Shown: positions 46,790-59,130 of the stretch, piece by piece
How positions within the stretch are numbered: the first letter of the stretch is position 1
Layout of the letters: each line of letters opens with the position of its first letter
NCBI RefSeq assembly: GCF_964656455.1
Contig: NC_135726.1
Span: 22,331,168-22,395,167 of the forward strand
Origin: Halichoerus grypus
Taxonomy: Eukaryota; Chordata; Mammalia; Carnivora; Phocidae
DNA: 64,000 bases
Direction of reading: 5' to 3'
Notes under the pieces: model-generated
Seen by the model: only the letters and a program-made list of their open reading frames with translations
The model's database searches: none
What the model was told of the DNA's origin: nothing
Program-made: the position numbers and the translations under genes

Positions 46790-47608
46790 TTTGAGAATTC
46801 AATAAAAAATGAATTAAGGAATTGTTGTAATTTACTCAACACATGGGTTGAGTATTGGTATGGGTATAAGTATTGAATGCTTAGAATGTGTCCAGGGCTG
46901 TGCTAGATCATGGCACAAAGGCAAGATATCACCCCTGTCTTCATGGAAGGATGCAGTTTTGAAGGAAACAAAGCAAATAAAGTACAGATACCTGTAATGC
47001 TATGAGTGAAACAAAGGGGTTAGTGATAGAAAACATAAAGGACCACATGCCAAACCAAGAGTAAAAAGCAGCACAAAAGCCTATGGAATGACAAGGTCAA
47101 GGTTTTATATTCTTCTAGGCCTAGAATGGAGGACAGCAAGCACAGAGCAGGGAGGAAGGGCACCCCAAAATGCTCAAGAGATAGGAGAAAACAGATCATG
47201 CGTGTCCTTGTTCTAGGATATATTCTGGCTAAATATTTTTATGCAGCACAATAGAATAAAAGCACTTTATAAAATCAGAAAAGAAAAGCTTTGTATCAGC
47301 CAAGGCACCATAGGGAATCATTTGTTCCCTTTTTACATGGAGTCAGGGTAGTTGGGGAAGATACTCTTGAGAGATGTCAAATCCTAAGTCTTCCATATGG
47401 GAAAAAACTTCATAAAAATAAATTTCTCTTTGTTGAAAGAGACATCTCCATTTATCACTTCATATCTCTGAAGTACAGTAGGTAACCTATCTTGCAGGGA
47501 TTGGTATGGTAAATACACATTTTTCATAGGATACAAAAGGAAGCGTATACTTCTAGCCAGTGTTATGTTATTGGGATGGAAGAGTATGGTTTTATTTTAT
47601 TTTATTTT
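46790..47608. other. unique or old repeat-derived stretch
   Basis: 46860-47060 ('gtgtccagggctgtgctagatcatggcacaaaggcaag...') resembles a very old mammalian repeat that I cannot name. No gene. Confidence 0.35.
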
Positions 47609-47611
47609 TTA

Positions 47612-47792
47612 ATTTTATTTATTTGACAGAGAGAGACACAGCAAGAGAGGGAACACAAGCAGGGGGAGTGGGAGAGTGAGAAGCAGGTTTCCCGCTGAGC
47701 AGGGAGCCCGTTGCGGGGCTCAATCCCAGGACCCCGGGATCATGACCCAAGCTGAAGGCATACACTTAATGACTGAGCCACCCAGGCGCCCC
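47612..47792 (-). mobile_element. SINEC
   Basis: Antisense SINE, body 'gaagcaggtttcccgctgagcagggagcccgttgcgg', head 'gagccacccaggcgcccc'. Flanked both sides by TATTTTATTTT-type T-rich sequence, a probable duplication. Confidence 0.92.
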
Positions 47793-47794
47793 TA

Positions 47795-48762
47795 TTTTAT
47801 TTTTTTTAAACTTTATTCTTACAGAGCCTGTTATTCCTGCCCCTAGACTTCTAATATTTCTTTCCTCTTCTTACCTGTATGTATTAGCTTTTTGAACAGG
47901 TTCCTTTCCCTCTGTATTTGAAATGAGAAGTTCTTAAGGTGATATCTTTGTAACTCAAATTAATAATGTTGAAGAGTAATCAGGATTTGATGGTTACACA
48001 ACAGTTCACTGGAAAAAAAATAATATGGAGAGAAAAATTTTGTTTTCAGTAATAAGCACATGCTAGCCACATAATATAAGTTGGATATTATTGCACGAGA
48101 CACTGTGCGCTCCTAGAGATACTTAAAGGGCCTTAGAACTGTCTCCAGGCCCTCTTAGTCACAGTCCACAGCTAGTCTTACAGGTCCAAGAATCTAGTGG
48201 GGGACACTTTTGTCTACACCTCAGAAAATCCATGCCTAGCTAGTGTTCTGCCCATGTTCTGCCGTAATGCCCTAATGCCATTCACTCTGCTACATGAGGC
48301 ACTTTGGACTTTGGGTGAGACAAGCATGAATTGTTTTCTATGTTTGTAAGTTGACCACTCTTCCTCCCTCCCTCTTCTCATCTCCTCCCTTCTCTCATCC
48401 ACTCCCTCCTTCCCTCTTCTCCGTCTTCCTTGTCCTCATCCCCTTCCTCCCTATTCTAGCTTTCTCTCACTCTTTCTTTCCCTCCCCCATTCCTCTCCCC
48501 AGAGTAGAGGACACATGTGACAGATAAAGTTAGAAGAATGAAAGCGGATTCAGAATAATTTTATTATTACACACGCACACATGCACATAAAATAAAGGAG
48601 ATCCAAACTATGAACAACGGTTAGGAGTTTTGTGGATGGGGGATCAGACTATCTCATTTGGAAGACTTCATGATCAGCAAAAGTTTTGTTAAATAGGCTA
48701 ACTGAGAAGAACCTTTAGGAAAAATGAAGAAAAAGCTTTCCAGGTAGCAGGGAGCATAGGAG
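47795..48762. other. unique stretch with a polypyrimidine tract
   Basis: No gene. The 48355-48500 tract is listed separately. The 62-codon frame on the minus strand at 48214-48402 is partly the purine side of that tract. Confidence 0.4.
48355..48500. repeat. polypyrimidine (C/T) tract
   Basis: About 145 bp of nearly pure C and T on the plus strand without a simple unit. Long homopurine-homopyrimidine DNA can form triplex (H-DNA) structures. Confidence 0.8.
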
Positions 48763-48764
48763 TG

Positions 48765-48841
48765 TTGTAGAGTGGTCACTATCATAGGCTTTGGAGTTAC
48801 AGGCCTCCTAGAAGCCCCAGTTCTGACACTCTCTTAGAAAA
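48765..48841 (+). repeat. MIR fragment
   Basis: 'agagtggtcactatcataggctttggagttacaggcctcctagaagccccagttctgacactc' matches the 5' tRNA-like part of sense MIR; the SINE follows at once. Confidence 0.6.
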
Positions 48842-49038
48842 GGGGCGCCTGGGTGGCTCAGTCGTTGGGCGTCTGCCTTCGGCTCAAGTCATGATCCCAG
48901 GGTCCTGGGATCGAGCCCCGCATCGGGCTCCCTGCTCCGCGGGAAGCCTGCTTCTCCCTCTCCCACTCCCCCTGCTTGTGTTCCCTCTCTCGCTGTGTCT
49001 CTCTCTGTCAAATAAATAAATAAAATCTTTAAAAAAAA
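48842..49038 (+). mobile_element. SINEC, full length
   Basis: Sense SINE close to subfamily consensus: 'gtcgttgggcgtctgccttcggctca', 'ctgctccgcgggaagcctgc', AAATAAATAAATAAAATC tail. It interrupts a MIR; no clear duplication is visible. Confidence 0.94.
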
Positions 49039-49039
49039 T

Positions 49040-50150
49040 TATAAATATATAAGTTATGAGAATTGTATTACCTGATTAATACTTATTTACTTGAAAGCTC
49101 AGCATAAACATCATTTACTCAAACAAATCTTTTTTGAACAAGCAGTGCTTGGTTAGGGTGTTCTCTATAAATATCTCTGCCATAAAATTTTGCATGCTAG
49201 CAATTACATATTTTTTGTCTCTTTTCCTGATTTGACAATGAAACTCAACTCTATCAAGGAAGGTTCATGTCGTCCTCATATAGGATGCTGGCCCCTAGCA
49301 AGTCCCTGGCCCTTGAATCATTTGTTGCTGACTAGCTATTCTCAGAAACCATTTGGTAGGCATGGCACATTGTCAGAAGGGAAGAGTAACTCCCTTTAGG
49401 CAGTGCTGGTCTAAAGTCAGTGATAAATCAGTCTAGAATATAAATCTATCTGACTTTTCCAGTGAAAGAGCAATAAAGCATCATCTTATGGAAATTTTTA
49501 AGTGACACCAAATGGTAGCAAAAGAAAGTCAAGTGGAGGATTGTTCAGGAACTGTGACAGAAGATCCTCCACTGCTTTCTCAAATAGTCTCAGAGAATTA
49601 AAAATAACAAATCAAAGTGCAACATTATTGAGGGGGAAAAAAACTTGTGTCCCCGTAAAGTTAAATACATTACAATTCACACTGTCTATAAACTGGATTA
49701 CAGTCTGTGAGGAATACGTCTAACACCTCAAACTAGTAAGAAAAAAAAAAGGAAGAAATGTGACGTGTATCTTTTTTAGGTGTGCCTTATGATGTATAGC
49801 AGAGAGGCAGTCATCTCTGTCTCAATATATCAGAGACTGGAGCTTGGTGACATTTTTCTGTTGGAGGCAACTCATTACTACTTCCTTGCAATAGGAAAGT
49901 ATTGCATGGTTGGCATTAGAAGTGTTTTAAGGACTTGAGAGATTGATTTATAGTGAGATATCACAGCTATTAAATATGTGCTATAAAAAATCTTAGGTGT
50001 ATAACTGTCTAATATCTGAGGGTTACAAATACTAAGACGAAAAAGGAATTTTTGAGATGATAAAAAGGATGTGATGAAGAATAATAAGATGAAATTGAGA
50101 GATTAGAGATGCTTTTGCCTGGGAACATATTCCAGCAGCTGTCTTCTTGA
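49040..50150. other. unique stretch
   Basis: No recognised gene or repeat; frames of 69-73 codons lack support. Confidence 0.4.
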
Positions 50151-50151
50151 A

Positions 50152-50604
50152 TGTACTAGTTTCCTAGGGGTACTGTAACAAAGTACAAAGAACTGGGTGG
50201 CTTAAAACAATAGAAATTTATTGTCTCACATGTCGAGTCTAGAGTGTCAAAATCAAGTTGTCATCAGGGATGCACTCTTTAGGGCAAGGCTCTAGAGTAG
50301 ACTCTGTCCTACACCTTTCTCTCAGCTTTTGGTGTCACCAACAACCCTTGGAACTTTTTTACCTTGCAGCTGAATGATTCCAATCTTCACATCTGCCTTG
50401 ACATGACCTTCTCTTTCTCTGTCTTTACACCATCATCTTATAAGGACACTGGTCATATTGTATTAAGATCCCACCCTATTCCAGTGTGACCTCATCTTAA
50501 CTAACCTGCAATGACCCTATTTCCAAATAAGGTCAATTCTGAGATATTGGGGATTAGAACTTCATCATATCTTTTGTGTGGGGGATGTGATTTAATCTAT
50601 AACA
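50152..50604 (-). mobile_element. MLT1 LTR (ERVL-MaLR), antisense
   Basis: 'gtactgtaacaaagtacaaagaactgggtggcttaaaacaatagaaatttattgtctcaca', 'cttataaggacactggtcatattg' and 'tctgagatattggggattagaacttcatcatat', ending 'taatctataaca', are the complement of MLT1. Confidence 0.85.
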
Positions 50605-50619
50605 TTCTGGAATACTGTG

Positions 50620-52400
50620 TTTCTTTTCTCTTTTTTTTTTTTTTTTGGCTCAAGAAACTTTTAAATTTCTCCTTTGATCCAATGGTTGTTTTGGAGAAAG
50701 TACTGTTTAATTTCCATTCTTTAGTGAATTTTCCAGGTTTCCTCTTGTTACTGACTTCTAATCTCATGCAGCCATGCATGGTAAGAAAAGATACTTGGTA
50801 TGATTTCAGTCTTCTTCAGTTTGCTAAGACTTGTTTTGTAGCCTAACATACGGTCTGTCTAAAATGTTCCATGTGCACTTGCGATGAATGTGTATTCTGT
50901 TATTGGATGAAATGTTCTGTATATGTCTGTTAGGTCCATTTGGTCTATAGTGTTCAAATCTGTTTCTTTATTGATTCTCTGTCTGGATGGTCTATGAATT
51001 GTTGAGTGGGGTATTAAAGTCCCCAACTATTATTATATGACTGTTTATTTCCCTTTTGAGCTCTGATAGTTTCTGCTTCATATATTTAGGTGCTCTGATG
51101 TTGGGTGCATAAATATTTACAGTTGCTATATCTTCCTGATGTATTCACTTATTAATCATTATATAATGATCTTCTTTGTCTCTTTTTGCCATTTTAGTGT
51201 AAAGTCTATTTTGCTTCATGTAAGTATAGCTATCCTTGTGGGTTTTTTTGGTTACCATTTGCTTGAAATGTCTTTTTTCCATCCATTTACTCTGTTTACA
51301 TGTGTCTTAAAGGCTAAAGTGAGTCTTTTATAGGCAGCATATTGTTGAATCGTGTTCTTCTAATCCATTCAGCCATCCTCTTTTTTTAAATTGGAGAATT
51401 TAATCTCTTTACATTTAAAGTAATTATTGATAGTTAAGGACTTAGCACTGCAATTTCATTATATTTTCTGGTTGTTTTGTAGATCTGTTTTTCTTTGTTT
51501 CTTATCCTGTTTTTTGTGTTTTCATGTCTTTTGGTATCAGTGTGCTTTGGCTTTTTTATCATGTTATTTTGTGTAATTACTGTAAGGATTTCTCCTGTGC
51601 TTACCATGAGGCTTACATAAAACTTCTAACACCCTATTTTATTTTTTTTATTATGTTATGTTAATCACCATACATTACATCATTAGTTTTTGATGTAGTG
51701 TTCCATGATTCATCGTTTGCGTTTAACACCCAGTGCTCCATGCAGTACGTGCCCTCTTTAATACTATCACCAGGCTAACCCATCCCCCCCCCACCCTTAG
51801 TTTGTTTCTCAGAGTCCATAGTCTCTCATGGTTCGTCTCCCCCTCCGATTTCCCCCCCTTCATTTTTCCCTTCCTGCTATCTTCTTCTTTTTTTTTTTTT
51901 TTTTTTTAACATATAATGTATTATTTGTTTCAGAGGTACAGGTCTGTGATTCAACAGTCTTACACAATTCACAGCACCCACCATAGCACATACCCCCCCA
52001 ATGTCTATCACCCAGCCACCCCATCCCTCCCACCCACCACCACTCCAGCAACCCTCAATTTGTTTCTATTTTAAGCTGATAACTTATAACAATTTAACCT
52101 CAATAGAATTTATAAACTTTACACTTTTACTTCTCCTCCCCCTCATATTTTAGGTTACTGCTGTTATAATTTATATGTTTTTTTATATTGTGTAACTAAG
52201 AAAGATTGTTGTGGTTGTGGCTATTTTTACTCCTTTTTTTTTTAAACTTTTGAACTGGAGTTGTAAGTGAATTATGCACCACTATTACGGTCTTGCAAAA
52301 TCTGACTATGACTGTATATTTAACATTACCAGTGAGATTTACAGTACCTCTTTATGTTTTTATGATGTTAATTAGCATTATTGAACATTACTTTTTGTTT
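50620..52400 (-). mobile_element. old L1 ORF2 endonuclease and inter-ORF region, antisense
   Basis: 'tagcctaacatacggtctgtct', 'tgttccatgtgcacttgcgatgaatgtgtattctg', 'gtattaaagtccccaactattattatatg', 'aagtctattttgcttcatgtaagtatagctatcc' are the complement of L1 ORF2 endonuclease codons; after the younger L1 it continues with sequence parallel to 18700-18960. It starts right after the MLT1. Confidence 0.85.
51643..52065 (-). mobile_element. young carnivore L1 3' UTR, two-module
   Basis: Minus-strand insertion within the old L1: first UTR module, T-run linker near 51887-51907, then part of the second module ending 'caaccctcaatttgttt'. Short candidate duplication CTATTTTA at 51634-51641 and 52066-52073. 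It contains no ORF2 sequence. Confidence 0.88.
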
Positions 52401-52404
52401 TGTC

Positions 52405-55100
52405 GCAAACTTAATGGGAAACTGCATTTAAACAGCCAGGAAAGATCTTATCAACTATTCTCATATTTTTAAGAAAGCTTGCTCTTTTTCTCCAAGACAT
52501 ACTCTTTTTTAATTTAAATAAACTTAGCCTACCCTCCATAAGGTATTTACCATCAGCTGCCATGCTTCTCCTGTATGTGCACATGCAACATAAAATCAAA
52601 TCCTTATTTGCGCAAAAATGATCATTTTTTTTCGAGCCAGAAGAAATTTGGTGTTTCTAAATGTCTTGTAATCTCCCAGGATAAGCTGAGATAAGCTTTT
52701 ACTTCCTCCTTGTATATTTCATCAAGAGCTCCCTATGGTCCTATCAGACAGTCCCATAAACAGATTTCTAAGCACATCATCCACCAAGAGGCTCAGCAAG
52801 AGCCTCCCTCAAACTCATTATACCATTCTAAAGGGAGGAAAGCATGTAACAAGACAAAACAAAAAATAAACTGGCAAGAGTTAATTTGTTAAAGAAGAAG
52901 AAGAAGAGGGGATTAAACTGGTCCCAAATTTCTTTCTTATCTATGCCTGAAAGAAGGTAAATATACATATATGTCTTGATATATTGCACATTAGCTTAAA
53001 CATAGTAGCTTTTCCTCATTGCTCATTTCAGTCAATATTAATCCCCCTATCACTTCTGCATATATTAGTAAAGTTCTGCAGAGAGTTGCCCACCCCACCT
53101 TCACCTCCGGCCTTGACTCCAGAAAATGTCTATGGCTATTGACTACCAGGTTTTCAGAGAAGAAAATTATTTTAAGCCCAGTTCAGGAATATCTGTCAAT
53201 TCCCTGTATGGGGGGGGGGGGAATCTATTTCTGTATAGTTTTTTCTGTTTAAATGCTGAGAACATAGGAAAAGCAGATTTCCCTTACGGACTTATAAAAC
53301 ATGCCTATTCATAAGTAAACAAAGCAGGGCAGTGAGAAATGATGAGTTCTTCACAGCCTCCAGAAACTCCTCATAGTTTCTCATATAGATAATACACCTA
53401 ACCTTTTCCATTGTGTTTTGGAATTTATAATATAATTGTTCCCAAAATTGAATTTTTGAATCGTGGATTTGTGATACACAGTTTCTTGGATAAATGTAGT
53501 CTCTGCCATCATGGCCTATGAAGAGTTACTTTGTATTTCTTTTCTTCTTATTATTAACAAGTGAAATGTTCATTATCAGTAATCTAGACTTTGTGATAAT
53601 ACAGATTCTTCAATAATACAGATGCTGACCAAAAAAAATGTGTTTTATACTTAACTCCAGTGTTCAGCCCATAGTGACCACTGATAAATACTAACGACTG
53701 AGCACTCAGTATGAACACAGCATGTTCATATTGTGGTAAGTTGCAACCTTTCTTTAGGAATGTTAAAATTCTGTTATTTGTTTTACATTCCTAAACTACT
53801 TGTATTCCTTTGTTATATATTCATAAACGCCTCTCCCTGCTAGTGTATGTCTATGGTTATCTCTTTCTTCAGTTCCTTAGTAAAGATAGGCAATTAATGT
53901 TTCTCTGCTTCCCAATTCTAAAGAAGCAGATGACCATTGTAAACAAGTGCTATCTTCCTTCATAGGAGTGGCGCTCTCTACCAAGATTTCTCTTTCAGCA
54001 ACTATTATTAGAAATCAAAGTTAAAGAGTTGTAGTTATATACTATGTTATTGTGTGAGTAAAATGATAGAAGATGGGGAAAGAGAGAAAGAGACAGACAG
54101 ACAGAGTGATTAATTCATCATTTCATGTGCCATGTTATATTTGAAATCACTTGCCATGCAAATCTGGATTTTCATTTTTCATAACCTAGGATCCATCTGG
54201 AAACAGAGCGATTATCCACTCATGGAAGGGAAGAAGGCTTTTTATAGGTGGGTGGTGGATGAAACATGTGGAAGAATGGCAGGACCCCTGCTAGCAACTA
54301 CACAATGCCATTCATATTCAAATATATTACCATAATGTAGGTCAAATGCTGCTTAAACCTATGCCTTTATAACAATATCTCATTCTATCCAAATATCTGC
54401 AGACCTTGTCTGATGGATGTCTGGTTCTCAGAAACTCATAATGTTTCAAAATTCCTTAACATGACAATAGCATAATCAGCCCTTTCCAGTATATGCTACT
54501 GAATTGAACCTAAAAAAAAAAAAAAAAAAAAAAAAGTTCTCAAATTAGTGTATGTTATAGCTTTTTGCTGTTGTTTGCCAGTAACATTTTTAGATACACA
54601 GAATCTTTTCACTATTTGAAATTTAAATGGAGAGGAAGATCATTAGGATGACTTTGTGGCAAAGGGGTCAAGAAGTGAATGAGAGAAAAAAGGAAGAAGA
54701 CATTTCATTGGCTATGTGATAGCTCATCAGTCTCTCTCTATCAAATCAGAATTCAACTGTAAAAGTAATTTGATTGTGATCCTGCATCTAAAATCCTCAA
54801 TTTATTTTTTACCATGTATGTTTCCCTAATCTTATGTCTTTGATTCCCAAAATAACACTCCATAAAAATTTACATGTCCACAATATGCTTCTGCATATCT
54901 TGTGGAAGCCAGTCCACAGTTTTCAACAGATTGGCAGAAATCTCTTGCAAAGAAGGCTAAGGTTCCCGGCAAGAGGACATATGTCAGAACCCTTTGTGGT
55001 AAAGGCTGTTTAGGGGAGTGAAATATGTGACCTTTGGTGCCATATTTCATGGGTTTATATCCCACACGTGGCATTCCTAAAACATGGTTTCAGGCAACTT
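52405..55100. other. unique stretch
   Basis: No gene. Holds a G11 run at 53211-53221, an A25 run near 54511-54535 and a (GAA)n patch near 52893. 53640-53710 may be an L2 3' end. Confidence 0.4.
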
Positions 55101-55101
55101 A

Positions 55102-55136
<35 letters not shown>
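55101..55136. repeat. (TTA)n microsatellite
   Basis: About 11 ATT units. Confidence 0.9.
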
Positions 55137-55138
<2 letters not shown>

Positions 55139-55179
55139 TCTCACTGTTTATCCAAGGTGAGGCAACCAATAGCATGTAC

Positions 55180-55379
55180 TTTTTTTTTTTTTTTTAAGAT
55201 TTTATTTATTTGACAGAGAGAGACACAGCGAGAGAGGGAACACAAGCAGGAAGAGTGGGAGAGGGAGAAGCAGGCCTCCCGCGGAGCAGGGAGCCCGATG
55301 CGGGGCTCGATCCCAGGACCCCGGGATCATGACCTGAGCCGAAGGCAGACGCTTAACGACTGAGCCACCCCCGTGCCCC
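55180..55379 (-). mobile_element. SINEC, young
   Basis: Antisense SINE near consensus ('agcaggcctcccgcggagcagggagcccgatgcggggctcgatcccaggaccccgggatcatg'), head 'gagccacccccgtgcccc'. Duplication TAGCATGTAC at 55170-55179 and 55380-55389; it abuts the solo LTR. Confidence 0.94.
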
Positions 55380-55393
55380 TAGCATGTACCTTT

Positions 55394-55972
55394 TGATGTA
55401 GGAGAGACATTAGGGTTCAAAGCCGATAGCCAAGAAAGAATTCTTGAGACATCTTTGGTGCAAAAAGGTGGTTTTATTAAAGCATTGGGACAGGACACGT
55501 GGGCAGAAAGAGCTCATGAGGTCATGAGGAGTGGCCCATTATTGGGAAGGGGGTTAGAGATAGTGTAAGTCTTTAAGGAATTTGAAAGCAAGTTTTCCAG
55601 GACCTTGAAGGGGCTAGCTATTGTTGGGAAAACATCATTTATTACCATCTAATAAAACCTTTGTCATGAGACCCTTCAAGATGTATATTGGTGGGCCGTA
55701 TGCTTGGGGCCTGATTGCCAACATGTATCTTGGGGGTTTAGAGATAAAGGAAATTTCTAAAGGAATTTTTATATGTTAAAGTAGACTTACAGGATCCTCG
55801 TGGGGGTCGGGGGCAGTCAGGCTAGGATTGCCTTTTCCCCTTAGCAAAGTGTCAGCATTGAGGCCGTTGAGTCCCTAGAGGAAGGTCCCCCTGCCTGTTC
55901 CAAGGACTTGTCAGTGGGCTGTAGGTGGTAAGGAGATTAATACTTTTTCTTCTGCCTTTGTTTCCCACATCA
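55394..55972 (-). mobile_element. solo LTR of a gammaretrovirus-like ERV (ERV1), antisense
   Basis: A 579-bp block with ends TGATGTAGG and CCCACATCA (TG...CA on both strands) and a 4-bp CTTT duplication at 55390-55393 and 55973-55976. The minus strand carries a poly(A) signal (complement of 'ggttttattaaagc') followed by a short U5-like end. Known of ERV1 LTRs: 4-bp duplications and this size. No internal retroviral sequence flanks it, so it is a solo LTR from recombination. Known carnivore repeats resemble it, from memory only. Confidence 0.75.
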
Positions 55973-55976
55973 CTTT

Positions 55977-56580
55977 TACAGTTATTTTGAAGAATAAGTA
56001 TGTTAAAGTGAGAAAAGTCATTAGAGCCCTGGCTGGCAAATAGAAAGTGTCGCATAGATGTCAGCTCTCACTATTTTAACAAACATCTTAGTTTTATCAA
56101 CTTTACCCTTCGAAGAACTCCAAGTATCTTTTTCATCTCATTTGTAACCTCTTCTAAGAGAGAGGAGAACTGCAGCTACCACTTGTAAGGATTTGGAGGA
56201 TGCACAACTAGGACCAAAATTTTAAAAGATCTGTTTAGGAGGCCACGTGACAATTACAGAAATTAGGAACATTTTTATAGCCATAGACCTCATCCTGTCA
56301 AATGAGCTGTGATTTGAATGTTTAATTTTTTTTATAGCTATGTGGCCTAAACTAGTAATTTTACCTGAATGAACTTCAATTTTCTCATCAATGAGCAATG
56401 CTCTTATCATAGTAGCTGCATGAAGTCACTGACACCTAGTAGGGTGTCAATTAATATTTATTGATTAAAAAATAATTATTGAGCTTCTGTTATACAACAG
56501 ACACTGAGAGGTGCTATGAAGACAACCTTGAACAAGCCCCTCATGGTTCTTCCACTGAAGGAGATCTTCTCCTCAATTCC
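55977..56580. other. unique stretch
   Basis: No gene; 56390-56470 ('acacctagtagggtgtcaattaatatttattga') may be an L2 or MIR 3' end. Confidence 0.4.
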
Positions 56581-56585
56581 TATCT

Positions 56586-57074
56586 GCATTAGTTTTCTAT
56601 TGCTGCTGTAACAAGTTATTACAAATTTAGTGCTTGAGACCGCAGAAAATTTTAATCTTACAGCTCTGTACATCAGAAACCCAACATGGGGTCTCACCGA
56701 GCTGAAATTAAGATGTTAGCCTGGCTACATTCCTTCTGGAGCTTCTAGGAAAGAAGCTGTTTCCTTGCCTTTTCTACCCTCTAGAGATCGATATATTTCT
56801 TGTCTCTTGGCTCCTTTTCTCCATCTTCAAAATCAGCAACTTTGCATGTCTCTGACTATTCCTCTTGATATCCTGTCTCCCCCCTGACCACAACCTTTAA
56901 GATTCTCGCAGTTACCCCTGGCTTATCCAGACATTCCAAGATCATCTCCTGATCCCAAGGTCCAAAACCTTAATGACATCTGCAATTCCTTTGGTCATGT
57001 AGGGTAATATATTCACATGTTCCAGAGACTGGGGTGTGGACATCTTTGGAAGGGGTCATTATTCTCCCCGCACA
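56586..57074 (-). mobile_element. MLT1 LTR (ERVL-MaLR), antisense
   Basis: 'gcattagttttctattgctgctgtaacaagttattacaaatttagtg', 'aacatggggtctcaccgagctgaaat', 'ttccttctggagcttctaggaaag' and 'gactggggtgtggacatctttgg' match antisense MLT1. Confidence 0.8.
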
Positions 57075-57079
57075 TATCA

Positions 57080-58830
57080 TTGCTCAGGTTTAAAAATTTC
57101 TATAAGTGGATTTTGTTCTGAATTCAGAAGGCCAGGAGAGTACTTACTGCTTAGTCACTGATAGGTAAAGCCCTTTCATTAAGTCTGCTTAAGCTTTATA
57201 GAGATGTCAGCTTGGTCAGGGCAAGGTATATTTTTTTGTTCCAGTTTTTTCCTTGACCCCCACTGTGAAAAAATTATCGCTACTGTTGATGTGCTTAATT
57301 ACCCAAGTTAAAGGTCATTAGGCAATGATACTCTGTAATGCTTGCCATAAGGAAGGCCATCCTTTATCATTAGCAAACTGCTTAGTGGTGAGCTTACAAT
57401 TGTACATCTTACCTAGCAGATATTAGTAGCCCACTTATCAGTTTTCCTAATGAGATGAATCATGAGGTAGGGATAACGATGGGAGGCTGGAACTGGGGTA
57501 ATGATCCAAGGGGATTAATTAGAATTAGGTGAGAGCCGAAGAAAGCAACCAAGGTGATTTCAGTCAGAACCCACGTGGAAAGCTCTAATTAACAGGAGTG
57601 ATGGACTTGACTTTAAGACCACTGGAGAATACGTGATGCTCAATTTAACTTTCCTGATCTGGTGGCCAGATAATGTCAAGTCTCAGTGTATTATTTTTTT
57701 AAGTGAAGGTAGAAAAATGCCCCTTTTTTGTGGTGCATTAACCATAAGGCTGTGTAAAAACCAAGAACCTTAAAGAGATAGACTCAGCATTGTGGGAGAT
57801 CAATAACAAGAAAGTAGTTATATTCAAGGTATTAATTTCATTGGCATAGATGATACCCAATGAGGCTAACAAAGGACGTGTGGTGTCCGGAGGACTCTGA
57901 GTGATAGAGGAAGCTGGGGACCTTGCTCATTCATTCTAACATCTATGTCTCTCAATATACATCCCACTTTAGGAATCATTTAGCTGAGGTGCCATCCTAA
58001 AACCACATAAGCTTTAAATTTATCACTTCAGCAAAGTTATTGTTCCTTCAAAAAAAGGTATACAAGGTATTTTAGCTGCAGGGAGCATAACTAGAGAAAA
58101 TGTTTCCTGCAGCGATTCTCTGCCTTTCTACTAAATTAACTGCACAAGAACCGACCATGTTACTGTATGACATTTAGTTTTTCTAATCTGTTTAATGCCA
58201 TGGTTTGCACATGATGTATTCTGATGTGCTTTTATGTTTCAGATACTAAAAAAGCACATTAGAAGTGCAGTAGGGATTCTTTTGCAGACAATAAAACTTG
58301 TTACAAATTGCATTTTCAGAAAAATTATACCGAAAAATCCAATCTTATCTTACGATTTTTTTCCCCCTCAAAATTACATTTTACCTCCTGAATGTCTTCT
58401 GTCTCTTGGGTCTAAGCATCTTCACTCTGAGATCCTCCTGATTCATTCTCCTTTCCTCTGTGCCCTGTGGTAAATGAATTCAAATCTATTTTTAAGGTAA
58501 AATCGACAGCACTTGGAGATGCAGTCAGCATTTATGTGATGCTAACACTTGCATGAATGCTAGAGGAGAACTTGGAACACATTTTTGACTCAAGCATAGA
58601 TTTCAGCTCTGTAACCTCTTTGTTTCTAGTAAATGTAGACCTTTCTTTAGCTCTCTGCTCTCAGTGTGTGTTTATAAAATGTCAAATTAGTAATAAAGCA
58701 GTTCATGTCTATTTGTCTATATTTTCAGCATGCTTATTTGTGAAATTATGATAAAAGAAAATTAAACCTCCCAGAAAAGCTTTATCATCCAAGATAGATG
58801 CCCCAATATATATGTATCTGTGGGCTGTAT
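57080..58830. other. unique stretch with possible enhancer
   Basis: No gene or recognised repeat. The 57240-57620 block is listed separately. Plus-strand frame of 79 codons at 58234-58473 has no domain. Confidence 0.4.
57240..57620. promoter_or_regulatory. possible homeodomain-rich conserved enhancer
   Basis: Unique block with many TAATTA-type cores: CTTAATTACC, TCATTAGGCAAT, CCTAATGAG, GATTAATTAGAATTAGG and CTCTAATTAAC, plus AAGGTCATTAGG (nuclear-receptor half site) and TATCATTAG. The density and varied sequence resemble developmental enhancers. Function is inferred from motifs only. Confidence 0.25.
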
Positions 58831-58833
58831 GCA

Positions 58834-59130
58834 CAGTTGACCCAACATGGTTTGAACTGTGTGGGTCCATGTATACATGGATTTTTTTTCAATATAGTAC
58901 AGTACTGTAACTGTATTTTCTGTATGGTTTTCTTAACATTTTCTTTTCTCTAGCTTATTTTATTGTGAGAGTACGGTATATAATACATATTACATACAAA
59001 ATTTGTATTAATTAACTTTTTGTTATTGATAAAGCTTCTGGTCAGCTGTAGGCTGTTTATAGGTAAGTTTCTTGGAAGGCCAAAAGTTCTACATAGATTT
59101 TTCGCTCTGCAGGGGCTTGGCATCTTATTA
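58834..59130 (+). mobile_element. Tigger2-like DNA transposon fossil, copy 2
   Basis: Starts CAGTTGACCCAACATGG, then 'gtgtgggtccatgtatacatgg', 'tttctctagcttattttattgtgagagtacgg', 'taaagcttctggtcagctgtaggctgtttatagg'. Same family and orientation as 46501-46783. Confidence 0.75.

Noticed and set aside
55394..55972. Complete provirus
   Set aside because: Only one LTR is present and no gag, pol or env sequence lies next to it.
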